Shown: positions 52,439 to 62,643 of the stretch, one piece after another | Numbering within the stretch: position 1 is the first letter of the stretch | Layout of the letters: the number at the start of each line of letters is the position of its first letter | Assembly: GCA_963721585.1 (NCBI GenBank) | Contig: CAVRJN010000004.1 | Location: 62,001-126,000, forward strand | Direction of reading: 5' to 3' | From: Bog-473 sp963721585 | Lineage (GTDB): Bacteria > Actinomycetota > Acidimicrobiia > Acidimicrobiales > RAAP-2 | Length of the DNA stretch: 64,000 bases | Made by a program: the position numbers and the translations under genes | The notes under the pieces: model-generated | Told to the model about the DNA's origin: nothing | The model's input: the letters and a program-made list of their open reading frames with translations, nothing else | Database searches by the model: none

Positions 52439-55400
52439 CGCTGCACGTCGTGTCGGGAATCGGGGAGGAAGAGATGCCCCCGTTCCGAGTCGACGGTCCG
52501 CTGCCTCGGGGAACGACGCTGCTGGAGGCGAGTGCCGGCACCGGGAAGACCTTCACGATCGCTGCACTGACGGCCCGGTACGTCGCGGAAGACGGCCTGC
52601 CGATCGACCGCCTCCTCGTGATGACGTTCACGCGCATGGCCACGGGAGAGCTCCGCGAAAAGGTGCGGGACCGGTTGGTGCGCGCCTTCGACGGCTTGGC
52701 CGATGTGCTCGCCGGGAGGGAGGCTCCCGAGGGTGACGACATCGTGCAACTCCTGGCGGACGTGGCGCGGGCCGAGCAGGAGCTGCGGTGCGGTCGGCTG
52801 GGCAAGGCGATCGCCGACTTCGACGCCGCCACGATCGAGACGACGCACGGGTTCTGCCTGCAGGTCCTGTACGGGCTCGGCACCGCGGGTGACATCGATC
52901 GCGACGTGACCCTCGTCGAGGACGTGCGCGACCTCGTCGACGAGGTCGTCGACGACCTCTACCTGCGAAAGTTCGCCCACCGGCAGAACACGATCGCCTT
53001 CTCGCGGGAGGAGGCCGGAAAGGTCGCCCGCAAGGTCCTCGACATTCCCGACGCTCTTGTGGTCCCACCACTGTCTGAAGGGGACGAGCTCGAACCGACG
53101 CGCCGCCGCTTCGCCGAGCGGGTGCGCAGGGAGATCGAGACCCGCAAGCGCGCCCTGAACATCCTCACCTACGACGACGTCCTCCTTCGCCTGCGCGACA
53201 CTCTCCGCGATCCGTCGCGGGGAACCGTGGCGCGTGCCCGCCTGCGTGAGCGATTCGATGTCGTCCTCGTCGACGAGTTCCAGGACACCGACCCCGTGCA
53301 ATGGGACATCATGCGCGGCGCCTTCGATGCCGACGGCAAGACGCTTGTCCTCATCGGTGACCCGAAGCAGGCGATCTACGCCTTCCGCGGCGCCGACGTG
53401 GACACGTATCTCAAAGCGAAGGCGACAGTGCGTTCCAAATGGACACTCGACGTCAACTGGCGGAGCGACGAGCCTCTCCTGGAGGCGTACGACGCACTGT
53501 TCGAGGGCGCGCAGCTCGGTCAAGCCGGCATCACTTACCGGCATGTCAGCGCCGCTCCCCGCAACGTCGAGCCGCGGTTGTCCGGCGCGCCCGTGGCCGC
53601 GCCGCTGCGCGTGCGAGTCGTCCACACGGCGGATCGTCTCGTCCCCATGTACCAGCAGAGAGTGAAGGCCCCCGAAGCGCGTGACCTCATCGCCAGCGAC
53701 CTCGCCGCGCGGACGGTCGAGTTCCTCGAGGCGGGAGCGGAGATCACGACGCGCACATCACGACCACGAGGAGTGCCGCCGGCTGCATCCGGGTGACATC
53801 GCCGTGCTGGTCCGGTCCAACCGGCAGGCGACGACGGTGTGCGACGCCCTTCTGCGGGCGCACGTACCCGCGGTCATCAGCGGAGCCGGGTCGGTCTTTG
53901 CCTCGGGACCGGCCCGCGAATGGCTGCACCTCTTGGAGGCGATCGAGCAACCCGCGTCCAGCGCCCGGGCGTCCATGGCGGCCATGACCCAGTTCATCGG
54001 CTGGTCGGCGGAGCAGGTGGCGGACAAGGAGGACGTGCAGCGCTGGGAGGATCTCCACGGGTGGCTGCACACGTGGGGTCGCCTTCTGCGCGACCGGGGT
54101 GTGGCCACGCTCTACGAGTCGGTGACGAGCGCCGGCGACGTTCCGGCCCGGGTGCTCCGTCGTCCTGCGGGCGAGCGCTTCATGACCGACCTGCGGCACA
54201 TCGCCCAGCTGCTGCACGATGCGGCGGTCACCGAGGGCGTGAGCCCGACCGCCCTCGCCAACTGGCTCGGTCGTCGCATCCTCGAGGCGGACCGGGACGG
54301 CGAGAACGAGGAGCGCACGCGCCGTCTGGAGTCGGACGCCCAGGCGGTGCAGGTCATCACGGTCCACCGGAGCAAGGGCTTGGAGTTCCCGGTCGTGCTC
54401 ATCCCCTACGCCTGGGATGGCTGGACCTTCCCCATCGACGTCCCAGTTTTCCACGATCCCGACAACGGCAACGAGCGCACCATCGATGTCGGGTGCCCCG
54501 GGCATGTTCTCGCCGAGCACCGGCAACGGCAGGAGGCCGAGGAGCAGGGAGAGAGCTTGCGGCTGCTCTACGTTGCCCTGACGCGCGCCTGCCATCAGGC
54601 GGTGCTGTGGTGGGCCGGAGCGAAGGACACGAAGAATTCGTCGCTCTCGCGCCTCCTCTTCGATCGGGAGCCCGATGGCCGGATCCCGGCGAGCGGGAAG
54701 AAGGCCCAATCGGACGCGGCCGTCGTGGCGGCCTTCATTGAGTTGGGTCCCGCCGTCTCGGTCGAGCGGGTCGGACCGCCTCCGGCCGTGCGCTGGCAAG
54801 GCGACGGCGAGAGCTCCTCCGAGCTGGGCGTCACCGTCTTCGACCGGGATCTCGACATGAACTGGCGCCGCGCCTCGTACTCGTCGATCACCAACGCCGT
54901 GCACGAGCGGCCGGCCATCGCGAGTGAGCCGGAGGGGGAGGCGGAGCTGACGCTGGACGAGGATGCGCCCGGCGCCCCTCGGCGCGCCCTCGCTGGGGCG
55001 GTCGCGGCGAAGAACGAGGACGCGGACGAGATCAGCTCACGCGCCGTCCCCCTGGGATTGGCCGCCATGCCCGGCGGGCCGCTCGTCGGCACGCTGATCC
55101 ACGGAGTCTTCGAACGTGTCGCGTTCGACGCACCCGATCTCTCCGTCGAGGTGGATGCCGCCTTGCGCCAGGAGCAGGCGTACTACAACGTCGATCTGGG
55201 CGACCACGGCGACGTCGTGCAGGGTCTCTGCCGGATGATCGAGTCGCCGCTAGGCGCCGCGGCGGCCGGCCTGCGATTGTGCAACGTGGCTCGGAAGGAC
55301 CGTCTCGACGAGCTCGGGTTCGAGCTTCCCCTCGTCGGCGGTGACGATGCGACGGCGCGACGGGATGGTGACCTCCGGGTCGGCGACCTTCGGGTCGGCG

Positions 55401-55897
55401 ACATTGCGACCCTGCTCGAGGAACACGTGCCTCTCGGCGACCCGATGTACGCCTATGCCGACCGTCTGCGCGACCCGGCCTTCGGGGATGACCCGTTGCG
55501 GGGTTTCCTGACCGGCAGTCTCGACCTCGTGCTGCGGCTGCCCGACGGTCGCTTCATGCTGGCGGACTACAAGACGAACCGGCTCGCCGCCGCCGACGAG
55601 ACCCTCACCGCGTGGCACTACCGCCCGGCGGCGATCGACGCCGCCATGGCCGAGGCTCACTACCCGCTGCAGGCCTTGCTCTACTCGGTGGCGCTGCACC
55701 GCTACCTGCGTTGGCGCCTGCCCGGATACGAAGCTGGCCGGCATCTCGGTGGGGCCCTCTATCTGTTCGTGCGCGGCATGAGCGCCGAGGAGCCGACGTC
55801 CTTCGGGGAGACGCCGTGCGGGGTCTGGTCCTGGTGTCCCCCTGCCGAGCTCGTCACCGCGCTGAGCGACCTCTTCAACCACGGGGTGCGGCGATGA
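52435..55897 (+). CDS. recB: Exodeoxyribonuclease V subunit beta (RecB), frame broken near 53755
   Basis: The first part contains Walker A EASAGTGKTF (residues 31-40), the helicase motif VLVDEFQDTDPVQW and LIGDPKQAIYAFRGADV. After a frame change between about 53735 and 53765 the protein continues with LHPGDIAVLVRSNRQA, VHRSKGLEFPVVLIPYAW and the C-terminal nuclease domain, where GSLDLVL and ADYKTNR (about 55515-55580) hold the catalytic Asp and Lys. One skipped base gives about 1153 aa, normal for RecB. The start GTG 52435 overlaps the recC stop. It is the 3'-5' helicase and nuclease of the complex. Confidence 0.92.
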
Positions 55898-57831
55898 CGA
55901 CCGTGGAGACCGGTGCTGTGGGCCTCGATCGCTATGACGCATCGGTGGCGGCCGGGGCATCCGGGAGCTTGCGCGCCTTCAACCGCGCGGGGATCCTCGA
56001 CAGCTCCGACGTCCACATCGCGCACCGCCTGGCAGAACTCGCCGGGGTCGAAGGCGACGCCGTCGCGCTCGGGATCGCCTTCGCGTCGCGGGCGCCGCGG
56101 CTCGGCCATGTGTGTGTCGACCTGAAGACGATCAGGCAGACGGCCAGCGGGGACATCGATCTGGCGACCGACCTCGACGCGCTGCCGTGGCCCGACCCCG
56201 GGGCATGGCTCGACGCGCTGCGTCAGAGTCCACTGGTCGGGCCGGGCAACCCGCTCTGGCTGTCAGGGTCGAACCTGTACCTGAACCGCCTCTGGCTCGA
56301 CGAACGACGGGTTGCGACAGAGCTCCTGGCCCGCGCCGAGAGCGACGTGATGGACGTGGATCTGGAGCTCCTGCGCTCGGGCCTGACGAGGTTGTTCCGC
56401 GAAGCCGACCCGGAGACCGAGGATCCGGACCACCTGCAGCCGTTGGCCGCCGCCGCCGCTGTTCTCCGTCGGGTCTCGGTCATCGCCGGGGGACCGGGGA
56501 CGGGCAAGACCACGACCGTGGCCCGGCTGCTGGGGTTGCTCGACCAGCAAGCGGTCGCCCGGGGCGCACCACCGCCGCTCATTGCCCTGGCCGCGCCGAC
56601 GGGTAAGGCATCACTGCGGCTGGAGGAAGCCGTGCGCGACGAAGCGACGCAGCTGGGTTTGGACCCCGACGCCGTGGAGCGGCTCCTCGCCCTCCGCGGG
56701 ATGACGCTGCATCGGCTCCTCGGCCGTGCCGGCGGCAACCGGACCCGGTTCCGGCACAACGGATCGAACCCGTTGCGCCACGACATCGTCGTCGTCGACG
56801 AGACGTCCATGGTCCCACTGTCCATGATGGCCCGGCTCCTCGAGGCGCTCCGTCCAGACGCGCGGCTGATCATCGTGGGTGACCATGAGCAGCTCGCGTC
56901 GGTCGAGGCCGGCGCGGTCCTCGGCGACATCGTCGGTCCCGCAGCGCGTGGACTCTGCATGGGCCCGGCGGCCAGGGCGCAACTCGAGGAAGCGACGGGG
57001 CATCGCATGCCCGACACGAACATGACGGCGCGCTCTCCCATCGGGGACGGGGTGGTGGTGTTGCGTCACGTCCGACGCCACGGGGGCGCCATCGCCGGCT
57101 TCGCCCGGGCGGTCCAGGCCGGGGACGCCGACGCCGCCCTGGCCGAGCTCGCGGCCGAAGGGTCCAACGTGGATTGGCTGGCTCTCGACCCCTCCGATCC
57201 GGCGACGGCGGAGCAACTCGACGTGATCCACGACCGCGCCGTCGAGAGCGGCCGCCTGGTGATCGAGGCGGCGCGGGAAGGGGACGCCACCACCGCGCTC
57301 GACGCTCTCGAGGGTTTCCGCCTCCTCTGTGCCCACCGGAGGGGACCAGAGGGCGTCTGGGCATGGACCGCCCACATTGAGCGCTGGTTGGAGATGGAGG
57401 TCGAAGGGTTCAAAGGGCGGGAGGGCTGGTACTTCGGGCGGCCACTGATCGTCACCGAGAACGATTACTCGCTCGACCTCTTCAACGGCGACATCGGTGT
57501 CGTCGTGAAGGGCGCAGTCCGGCCGATGGAGGCCGCTTTCCGGCGCGGCGGCACGGTCCTGCCCGTCAGTACGGCGCGCTTGGCCGCAGTGGACACCGTC
57601 TACGCCATGACCGTCCACAAGAGCCAAGGCTCCCAGTTCAACGTGGTGGCGTTCATGCTGCCGAGCGCCGATTCGCGCATTTTGACACGGGAGTTGCTTT
57701 ACACCGCCGTCACCCGGGCGCGCGAGCGGCTGATCCTGGTGGGCACCGAGGATCTGATCCGTTCGGCCATCGACCGCCCGATCACGCGGGCGTCGGGACT
57801 CCGGCAGGCCCTCTGGGAGGAGCCGGACTGA
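55894..57831 (+). CDS. recD: Exodeoxyribonuclease V subunit alpha (RecD)
   Basis: The 645-aa helicase has Walker A GGPGTGKTT (199-207), the DEAD-like VVVDETSMVP near 300, a GDHEQLASVEAGAVLGD motif and the C-terminal TVHKSQGSQFNVV near 580 and LYTAVTRARE. RecD is the 5'-3' motor of RecBCD. Its ATG overlaps the recB stop (ATGA at 55894-55897). Frame intact. A terminator follows 10 bases later. With recC and recB it forms a complete RecBCD, as in mycobacteria, where it works in single-strand annealing. Confidence 0.95.
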   Translation: MTTVETGAVGLDRYDASVAAGASGSLRAFNRAGILDSSDVHIAHRLAELAGVEGDAVALGIAFASRAPRLGHVCVDLKTIRQTASGDIDLATDLDALPWPDPGAWLDALRQSPLVGPGNPLWLSGSNLYLNRLWLDERRVATELLARAESDVMDVDLELLRSGLTRLFREADPETEDPDHLQPLAAAAAVLRRVSVIAGGPGTGKTTTVARLLGLLDQQAVARGAPPPLIALAAPTGKASLRLEEAVRDEATQLGLDPDAVERLLALRGMTLHRLLGRAGGNRTRFRHNGSNPLRHDIVVVDETSMVPLSMMARLLEALRPDARLIIVGDHEQLASVEAGAVLGDIVGPAARGLCMGPAARAQLEEATGHRMPDTNMTARSPIGDGVVVLRHVRRHGGAIAGFARAVQAGDADAALAELAAEGSNVDWLALDPSDPATAEQLDVIHDRAVESGRLVIEAAREGDATTALDALEGFRLLCAHRRGPEGVWAWTAHIERWLEMEVEGFKGREGWYFGRPLIVTENDYSLDLFNGDIGVVVKGAVRPMEAAFRRGGTVLPVSTARLAAVDTVYAMTVHKSQGSQFNVVAFMLPSADSRILTRELLYTAVTRARERLILVGTEDLIRSAIDRPITRASGLRQALWEEPD

Positions 57832-57841
57832 CCCTGGCCGG

Positions 57842-57873
57842 GCTCCGCCACCCTGGCGGGAGCGGCCGTTTTT
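57842..57873 (+). terminator. Terminator after recD
   Basis: GCTCCGCCA (57842-57850) pairs with TGGCGGGAGC (57854-57863, one bulged G) across a 3-base loop, and TTTTT follows at 57869-57873 after a short GC spacer. It closes the recCBD operon. The rest of the 220-base gap to the next gene holds no clear ORF. Confidence 0.65.
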
Positions 57874-58051
57874 CCGTCCACGGCCATCCCAGAGCGCACA
57901 TTTCCTGCTGCTTGGGCCGCCGCCGTGGAGAAAATCCCTGCTCTCAAGCTAAAAACAGGCCCTCCACAGCGAGGATTCAGGGTCTTGGCCCATTATGACG
58001 ATTACGTGACTGCGCTACGAAATGCGCGGCCTGAGCGAAAACACGGGTGAA

Positions 58052-59254
58052 ATGAAGATTCTGGTTCTCGGAGGAGACGGTTACCTTGGTTGGCCCACCG
58101 CGCTGCATCTGTCGGCTCTGGGCCATGAGTTGACCGTCGTCGACAATCTGGTGCGCCGGGAGTACGACCGCGAGATGGGTGTGGACAGCCTGGTGCCCAT
58201 CGCTTCGCTGCAGGACCGCGTCACACGCTGGGAGCAGGTGTCCGGGCACGCCATCAACGTGCGCATCGGGAACCTGACCGACGCCGCCTTCACGTACGGG
58301 GTCGTCGCCGAGGGGAAGCCCGACGCCATTGTGCACTTCGGCGAGCAACGGTCCGCCCCGTATTCCATGATCGACCGGGAACATGCGGTCTATACGCAGG
58401 TCAACAACGTCGTGGGGAACCTGAACGTGATGTACGCGATCCAGGAGACGGATCCAGACATCCACCTCGTCAAGCTGGGGACGATGGGCGAGTACGGGTA
58501 CCCCGACATCGACATTGAGGAAGGGTTCATCGAGATCACCCACAAGGGGCGTACCGATGTGATGCCCTATCCCAAGCAGCCCGGCTCCTTCTACCACCTG
58601 TCCAAGGTGCACGACAGCCACAACATCATGTTCGGGTGTCGCATCTGGGGCCTGCGGGCCACCGACCTCAACCAGGGGATCGTGTACGGCCAGTCGACTC
58701 CCGAGACCGACGTCGACCCGTTGCTCGCCACCCGTTTCGATTACGACGGCGTCTTCGGTACGGTGCTCAACCGTTTCTGCGTGCAAGCCGTCACGGGCCA
58801 CCCACTGACCGTCTACGGCGCCGGCGGCCAGACCAGAGGCATGCTGAACATCCGCGACACGCTGGCCTGCGTGACCCTGGCTCTCGAGAATCCCGCCGAC
58901 CGCGGCGAATTCCGGGTCTTCAATCAGTTCACGGAGTCCTTCTCGGTGCGCCAGATGGCACAGATGGTCCAGAAGGTCTGCCCGACCCGGGTCGACATCG
59001 CCGAGGGTCTGTCGAACCCGCGGGTCGAGAACGAGGAGCACTACTTCCACGCCGCCAACACCAAGCTGCTCGACCTGGGTCTCCAGCCCCACCTGCTGAC
59101 GGACCAGGTCATCACCGACATTCTCGGGCTGGTGGAGCGCTACCGCAGCCGCGTGGATGTGCGGGCCATCGCACCCACGGTCCAGTGGCGTTCGACTGCC
59201 AGCACCTTGACGACGTCGGGTGAGACGCCGGACTCGTCCTTCCTCGCGGTGTAA
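58052..59254 (+). CDS. UDP-sulfoquinovose synthase (SQD1/SqdB-type)
   Basis: The 400-aa protein has the SQD1 signature MKILVLGGDGYLGWPTALHL, an SDR catalytic pair Tyr181/Lys185 (FYHLSK), Thr144-Met145 (LGTMGEYG) and the long insertions typical of SQD1 rather than of UDP-glucose epimerases. The enzyme combines UDP-glucose and sulfite to give UDP-sulfoquinovose for the sulfolipid SQDG. ATG 58052 matches the usual N-terminus; ATG 58022 would add ten residues. Neither has a strong ribosome site. No SqdX-type glycosyltransferase is seen in the window. Confidence 0.88.
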   Translation: MKILVLGGDGYLGWPTALHLSALGHELTVVDNLVRREYDREMGVDSLVPIASLQDRVTRWEQVSGHAINVRIGNLTDAAFTYGVVAEGKPDAIVHFGEQRSAPYSMIDREHAVYTQVNNVVGNLNVMYAIQETDPDIHLVKLGTMGEYGYPDIDIEEGFIEITHKGRTDVMPYPKQPGSFYHLSKVHDSHNIMFGCRIWGLRATDLNQGIVYGQSTPETDVDPLLATRFDYDGVFGTVLNRFCVQAVTGHPLTVYGAGGQTRGMLNIRDTLACVTLALENPADRGEFRVFNQFTESFSVRQMAQMVQKVCPTRVDIAEGLSNPRVENEEHYFHAANTKLLDLGLQPHLLTDQVITDILGLVERYRSRVDVRAIAPTVQWRSTASTLTTSGETPDSSFLAV

Positions 59255-59286
59255 AGCCTCCCTCCCCCCTGTAGTTTCCTGTGGCG

Positions 59287-60384
59287 ATGCCGCCACGCAG
59301 GCCACGCCGCCGCGCGCGCCGTCGATCATCGGCCCGACCGGTCACCTTGCTGATCGCAGCGGTGGTCGTGCTCGCGGTCCTCGTGGGCGGTCTCACCCAG
59401 GTGTCGCGGCAGTCGCAGGGCTACGACGCCAACTCCGACCGTGCGCTGGCGGCGCAGGGCACGGTCGCCGCCGACCAGTCGAATGCAACCTCCGCCTCGG
59501 TGCGCAAGGTCCTCGACGATCTGCCGACTCAGACCCGCCAGGGGTTGCAGGCCACGCTCGACAGCGCGGTGCAGCAGACCGGCCTCCAGTCTGCACGGGC
59601 GCAACTCGCCGCCGGCTCGACGCCGCTCGGCACGGTGGCGACCCAATTTGCCGCCGTGTTCGCGGACCGGGCCGAGGCCATGACGGAGCTGCGAGCCGCG
59701 GTCTACGGGTTCCTGGGCATGCAGCCCATTGCACCGGCCAACGCGCCGGCGGGCGCGAACCCCGTGACCACCGGCGCCTCCGCGCTCCTCTCCGCCACCC
59801 AGGCCACCAACCGCATTGCGGGGGCCGGCGCCCTCCTGACGCGTTCGGACTCCCTTTACCGCTCGGTCCGGCGGTCGCTCGCCGTCGCCGCTGGGCACGG
59901 GACGCTTCCTCCGTCGGTCTGGGTGACCAACCCTCAGGTGTGGCAGCTGGGGAGTGTGGCAGCCCAGGTCGATCTCCTGGCGACCTCACCCACGCTGACC
60001 GCGACGCACTACGTCGTCCTCCGCACCGTGCGCCTGACCCCTCCCGCCCTGCCCACGCCGCCGGGCGCTCCGGCGAACGTGTCCGTCATCAGCCCGACGT
60101 CCCGGATCGGAGTGACCGTGGTGCTGGCCAACCAGGGTTCGTCCGATGAATCGCATGTGTCGGTCCGCTTCTCGCTGGCCGATCAGACCTCGGGCGCGAC
60201 GACGAGCACGGTCCGGACGGCGTCGCTCGCCCTCGCCGCCTCGGTCACGCTCCCCAAGGTGACTTTGCGCGTGAAGCCGTCCGCCTCCTATCTCCTCACC
60301 GTCCAGGTGATCCCCCCTGCCGGCCAGACGCTCATGGCCGGCACTGCGACCCAGGTGCCGCTGCAGGTCGCACCGGGCTCCTGA
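59287..60384 (+). CDS. Membrane-anchored extracytoplasmic protein of unknown function
   Basis: The 365-aa product starts with an Arg-rich stretch (PPRRPRRRARRR), one hydrophobic helix (VTLLIAAVVVLAVLVGGL, about residues 19-36), a helical Gln/Ala-rich region and a C-terminal beta-rich domain from about 250 (ISPTSRIGVTVVLANQG) that resembles a CARDB/Ig-like fold. No family is recognised. A GTG at 59281 is an alternative start. TAGTTT at 59272-59277 may be the -10 box. It lies between SQD1 and citrate synthase genes without an evident link. Confidence 0.65.
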   Translation: MPPRRPRRRARRRSSARPVTLLIAAVVVLAVLVGGLTQVSRQSQGYDANSDRALAAQGTVAADQSNATSASVRKVLDDLPTQTRQGLQATLDSAVQQTGLQSARAQLAAGSTPLGTVATQFAAVFADRAEAMTELRAAVYGFLGMQPIAPANAPAGANPVTTGASALLSATQATNRIAGAGALLTRSDSLYRSVRRSLAVAAGHGTLPPSVWVTNPQVWQLGSVAAQVDLLATSPTLTATHYVVLRTVRLTPPALPTPPGAPANVSVISPTSRIGVTVVLANQGSSDESHVSVRFSLADQTSGATTSTVRTASLALAASVTLPKVTLRVKPSASYLLTVQVIPPAGQTLMAGTATQVPLQVAPGS

Positions 60385-60486
60385 GCCGCGAGCAGCGGAC
60401 ATCCCGCGCGACCCCCGTGTCGACCCCACCCGTTGGTGGTCCTAGGATCGAGACGCACCGAATTCAGGGACTGGAGGGCTCTTCAC

Positions 60487-61761
60487 GTGGCCGAGAGCAT
60501 CACGATCACGGACAATCGCAATGGTGAGTCCATTGAGATTCCGCTCGTCAACGGCGGGGTAGCGGCTGAGGAGTGGGCCAAACTCCTGCCGGGGGTGTGG
60601 TTCTACGACCCCGGATTCATGTCGACGGCGGCGTGCGAGAGCGCCATCACGTACCTCGACGGTGACGCCGGCATCCTGCGTTACCGCGGCTATCCCATTG
60701 AGCAGCTGGCCGAGAACTCGACCTACCTCGAGGTGGCCTACCTGCTCTTGAAGGGCGAGCTGCCCAACGAGGCGCAGTTCGACGAATGGCGGCACGACGT
60801 CACGTACCACACGTTCATCCACGAGAACGTGCGCAAGCGGTTCCTCGAGGGCTTCCACTACGACGCCCACCCGATGGGGATGCTTGTCTCGGCCGTGGCC
60901 GCCCTGTCGACCTTCTATCTCGACGCCAAGGACATCTTCGATCCCGAGTCACGCAACAAGCAGATCATCCGGCTCATCGCCAAGATGCCCACCCTGGCGG
61001 CTGCGGCCCACCGCTTCAGCGTCGGCATGCCCTTCGTCTACCCCGACAACTCGCTCGACTTCGTCCCGAACTTCCTCTCCATGCTCTGGAAGGTGGCGGA
61101 GCCGCGTTTCGAGGCCGATCCCGTCCTCGCTCGCGCCCTGGACATTTTGTTCATCCTCCATGCCGACCACGAGCAGAACTGCTCGACCACGGCCATGCGC
61201 GTCGTCGGGTCGTCGCACTCGGACCCCTATTCGGCCACCGCCGCTGCGGCCGCTGCTCTCTACGGGCCCCGGCACGGCGGCGCCAACGAGGCGGTCATCC
61301 GCATGCTGACGGACATCGGAAGCATTGACAACGTGCCGGACTTCATCGCGACGGTCAAGGCAGGAACCGGCGGCCAGCGCCTCCAGGGCTTCGGGCACCG
61401 CGTCTACAAGAGCTACGACCCGCGGGCGAAGATCATCAAGCGGACGGCCGACGAGGTCTTCGCGGTGACCGGCAAGAACCCGCTCCTCGACATCGCCCTC
61501 AAGCTCGAGGAGATCGCCCTCAACGACGAGTACTTCACCTCCCGCCGGCTCTACCCGAACGTCGACTTCTACTCGGGCCTGATCTACCAGGCCATGGGCT
61601 TCCCGCTCGAGATGTTCCCGGTGCTCTTCGCCATCCCGCGCACGACCGGGTGGCTGGCCCACTGGCAGGAGATGCTCGACCAGGATTCCAAGATCGCCAG
61701 GCCCCGCCAGCTCTACATCGGCTCGGAGCCGCGCGATTACACCCCGATGGGGAACCGCTGA
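60487..61761 (+). CDS. gltA: Citrate synthase
   Basis: The 424-aa protein is a type II citrate synthase: the His motif ILHADHEQNCST near 230, GFGHRVYK near 305 and the catalytic Asp in NVDFYSGLIY near 360. It condenses oxaloacetate and acetyl-CoA at the entry of the TCA cycle. GTG 60487 is set by GGAGGG (60474-60479) with a 7-base spacer; the frame is open further upstream without a site. The last three codons (Asn, Arg, stop) form one arm of a palindrome shared with the convergent tesB gene. Confidence 0.95.
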   Translation: MAESITITDNRNGESIEIPLVNGGVAAEEWAKLLPGVWFYDPGFMSTAACESAITYLDGDAGILRYRGYPIEQLAENSTYLEVAYLLLKGELPNEAQFDEWRHDVTYHTFIHENVRKRFLEGFHYDAHPMGMLVSAVAALSTFYLDAKDIFDPESRNKQIIRLIAKMPTLAAAAHRFSVGMPFVYPDNSLDFVPNFLSMLWKVAEPRFEADPVLARALDILFILHADHEQNCSTTAMRVVGSSHSDPYSATAAAAAALYGPRHGGANEAVIRMLTDIGSIDNVPDFIATVKAGTGGQRLQGFGHRVYKSYDPRAKIIKRTADEVFAVTGKNPLLDIALKLEEIALNDEYFTSRRLYPNVDFYSGLIYQAMGFPLEMFPVLFAIPRTTGWLAHWQEMLDQDSKIARPRQLYIGSEPRDYTPMGNR

Positions 61762-61781
61762 CTCCCTGAGTCAGCGGTTCC
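61751..61781. terminator. Perfect palindrome terminating gltA and tesB
   Basis: GGAACCGCTGACTC (61751-61764) is the exact reverse complement of GAGTCAGCGGTTCC (61768-61781), with a 3-base loop. Each arm contains the last codons and the TGA stop of one gene: the stop of gltA (61759-61761) and of tesB (61771-61773). It should act as a bidirectional terminator. Confidence 0.8.
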
Positions 61782-62628
61782 GCCGCGGGCGCATGCGGAC
61801 CAGCCCCTCCTGTGCCAGTGAGACGCACAGACGTCCCCGGCGGTCGAACAGGAAGCCCCGGGCCAGGCCCCGCCCCTGGGCGGCGACGGGCGAGTCCGTG
61901 TCGTAGAGCAGCCATTCATCGGCCCGGAAGGGCTGGTGGAACCACATGCAGTGGTCCAGGCTGGCGCCCATGAAGTCCGGGTCGTCCCAGCTCGTCTCGT
62001 GCGGGGCGAGGATGGTGTCGAAGAGCGACATGTCGGACGCGTAGGTCGCCACGCAGGCGTGCAGGAGCGGGTCGTCGGGGAGCTCGCCGTCCGCCCGGAT
62101 CCAGAGGCGCTGGTAGGGCTCCCCCACCTCCCTGGAGTGCCACGGGAGATCGCCGATGTGGCGCTGGTCGATCGGGTGGGGCCGGTCGAACCACTCCTTC
62201 AGCTCCTCCTTCCAGGGCTCCAGGCGCTCGAAGAGCGGAGCCAGCGACTCGGGCTCGGGGACCGCGGGCATGGGGATCTGGTGCTCCAGACCCTCCTCGA
62301 GGTCGTGGAAGGAGGCCGAGAGGTTGAAGATCGCCCGTCCGTGTTGCACGGCGACGACGCGTCGGGTGGTGAAGGAGCGTCCGTCACGGATCCGGTCGAC
62401 CTCGTAGAGGATGGGCACCTTCGGGTCGCCCGGTCGCAGGAAATAGGAGTGCAGCGAATGCACCCGTCCGTGCTCGACCGTGCGCCCGGCGGCCATGAGG
62501 GCCTGTGCTGCGACCTGGCCGCCGAAGACGCGCTGGCGCTCCTCGTTGGGCTGGATGCCCCGGAAGATATTGACCTCAATGGGCTCGAGGTCAAGCAGAT
62601 CGACGAGGAACTCCAAGGACGCGCTCAT
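61771..62628 (-). CDS. tesB: Acyl-CoA thioesterase II
   Basis: The 285-aa protein has a double hot-dog fold with the TesB motifs RVFGGQVAAQAL (about 33-44), LHSYFLRPGDP near 59-69 and, in the second domain, SLDHCMWFHQPFRADEWLLY near 225. The catalytic Asp is expected in the ASLDH region. TesB hydrolyses medium- to long-chain acyl-CoAs to free acids. ATG 62628 fits the family start; GAACAT lies 6 bases upstream as a possible weak -10 box. It is divergent from the GH1 gene. Confidence 0.9.
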   Translation of the reverse strand: MSASLEFLVDLLDLEPIEVNIFRGIQPNEERQRVFGGQVAAQALMAAGRTVEHGRVHSLHSYFLRPGDPKVPILYEVDRIRDGRSFTTRRVVAVQHGRAIFNLSASFHDLEEGLEHQIPMPAVPEPESLAPLFERLEPWKEELKEWFDRPHPIDQRHIGDLPWHSREVGEPYQRLWIRADGELPDDPLLHACVATYASDMSLFDTILAPHETSWDDPDFMGASLDHCMWFHQPFRADEWLLYDTDSPVAAQGRGLARGFLFDRRGRLCVSLAQEGLVRMRPRRNR

Positions 62629-62643
62629 CCGCCCATGTTCGCA

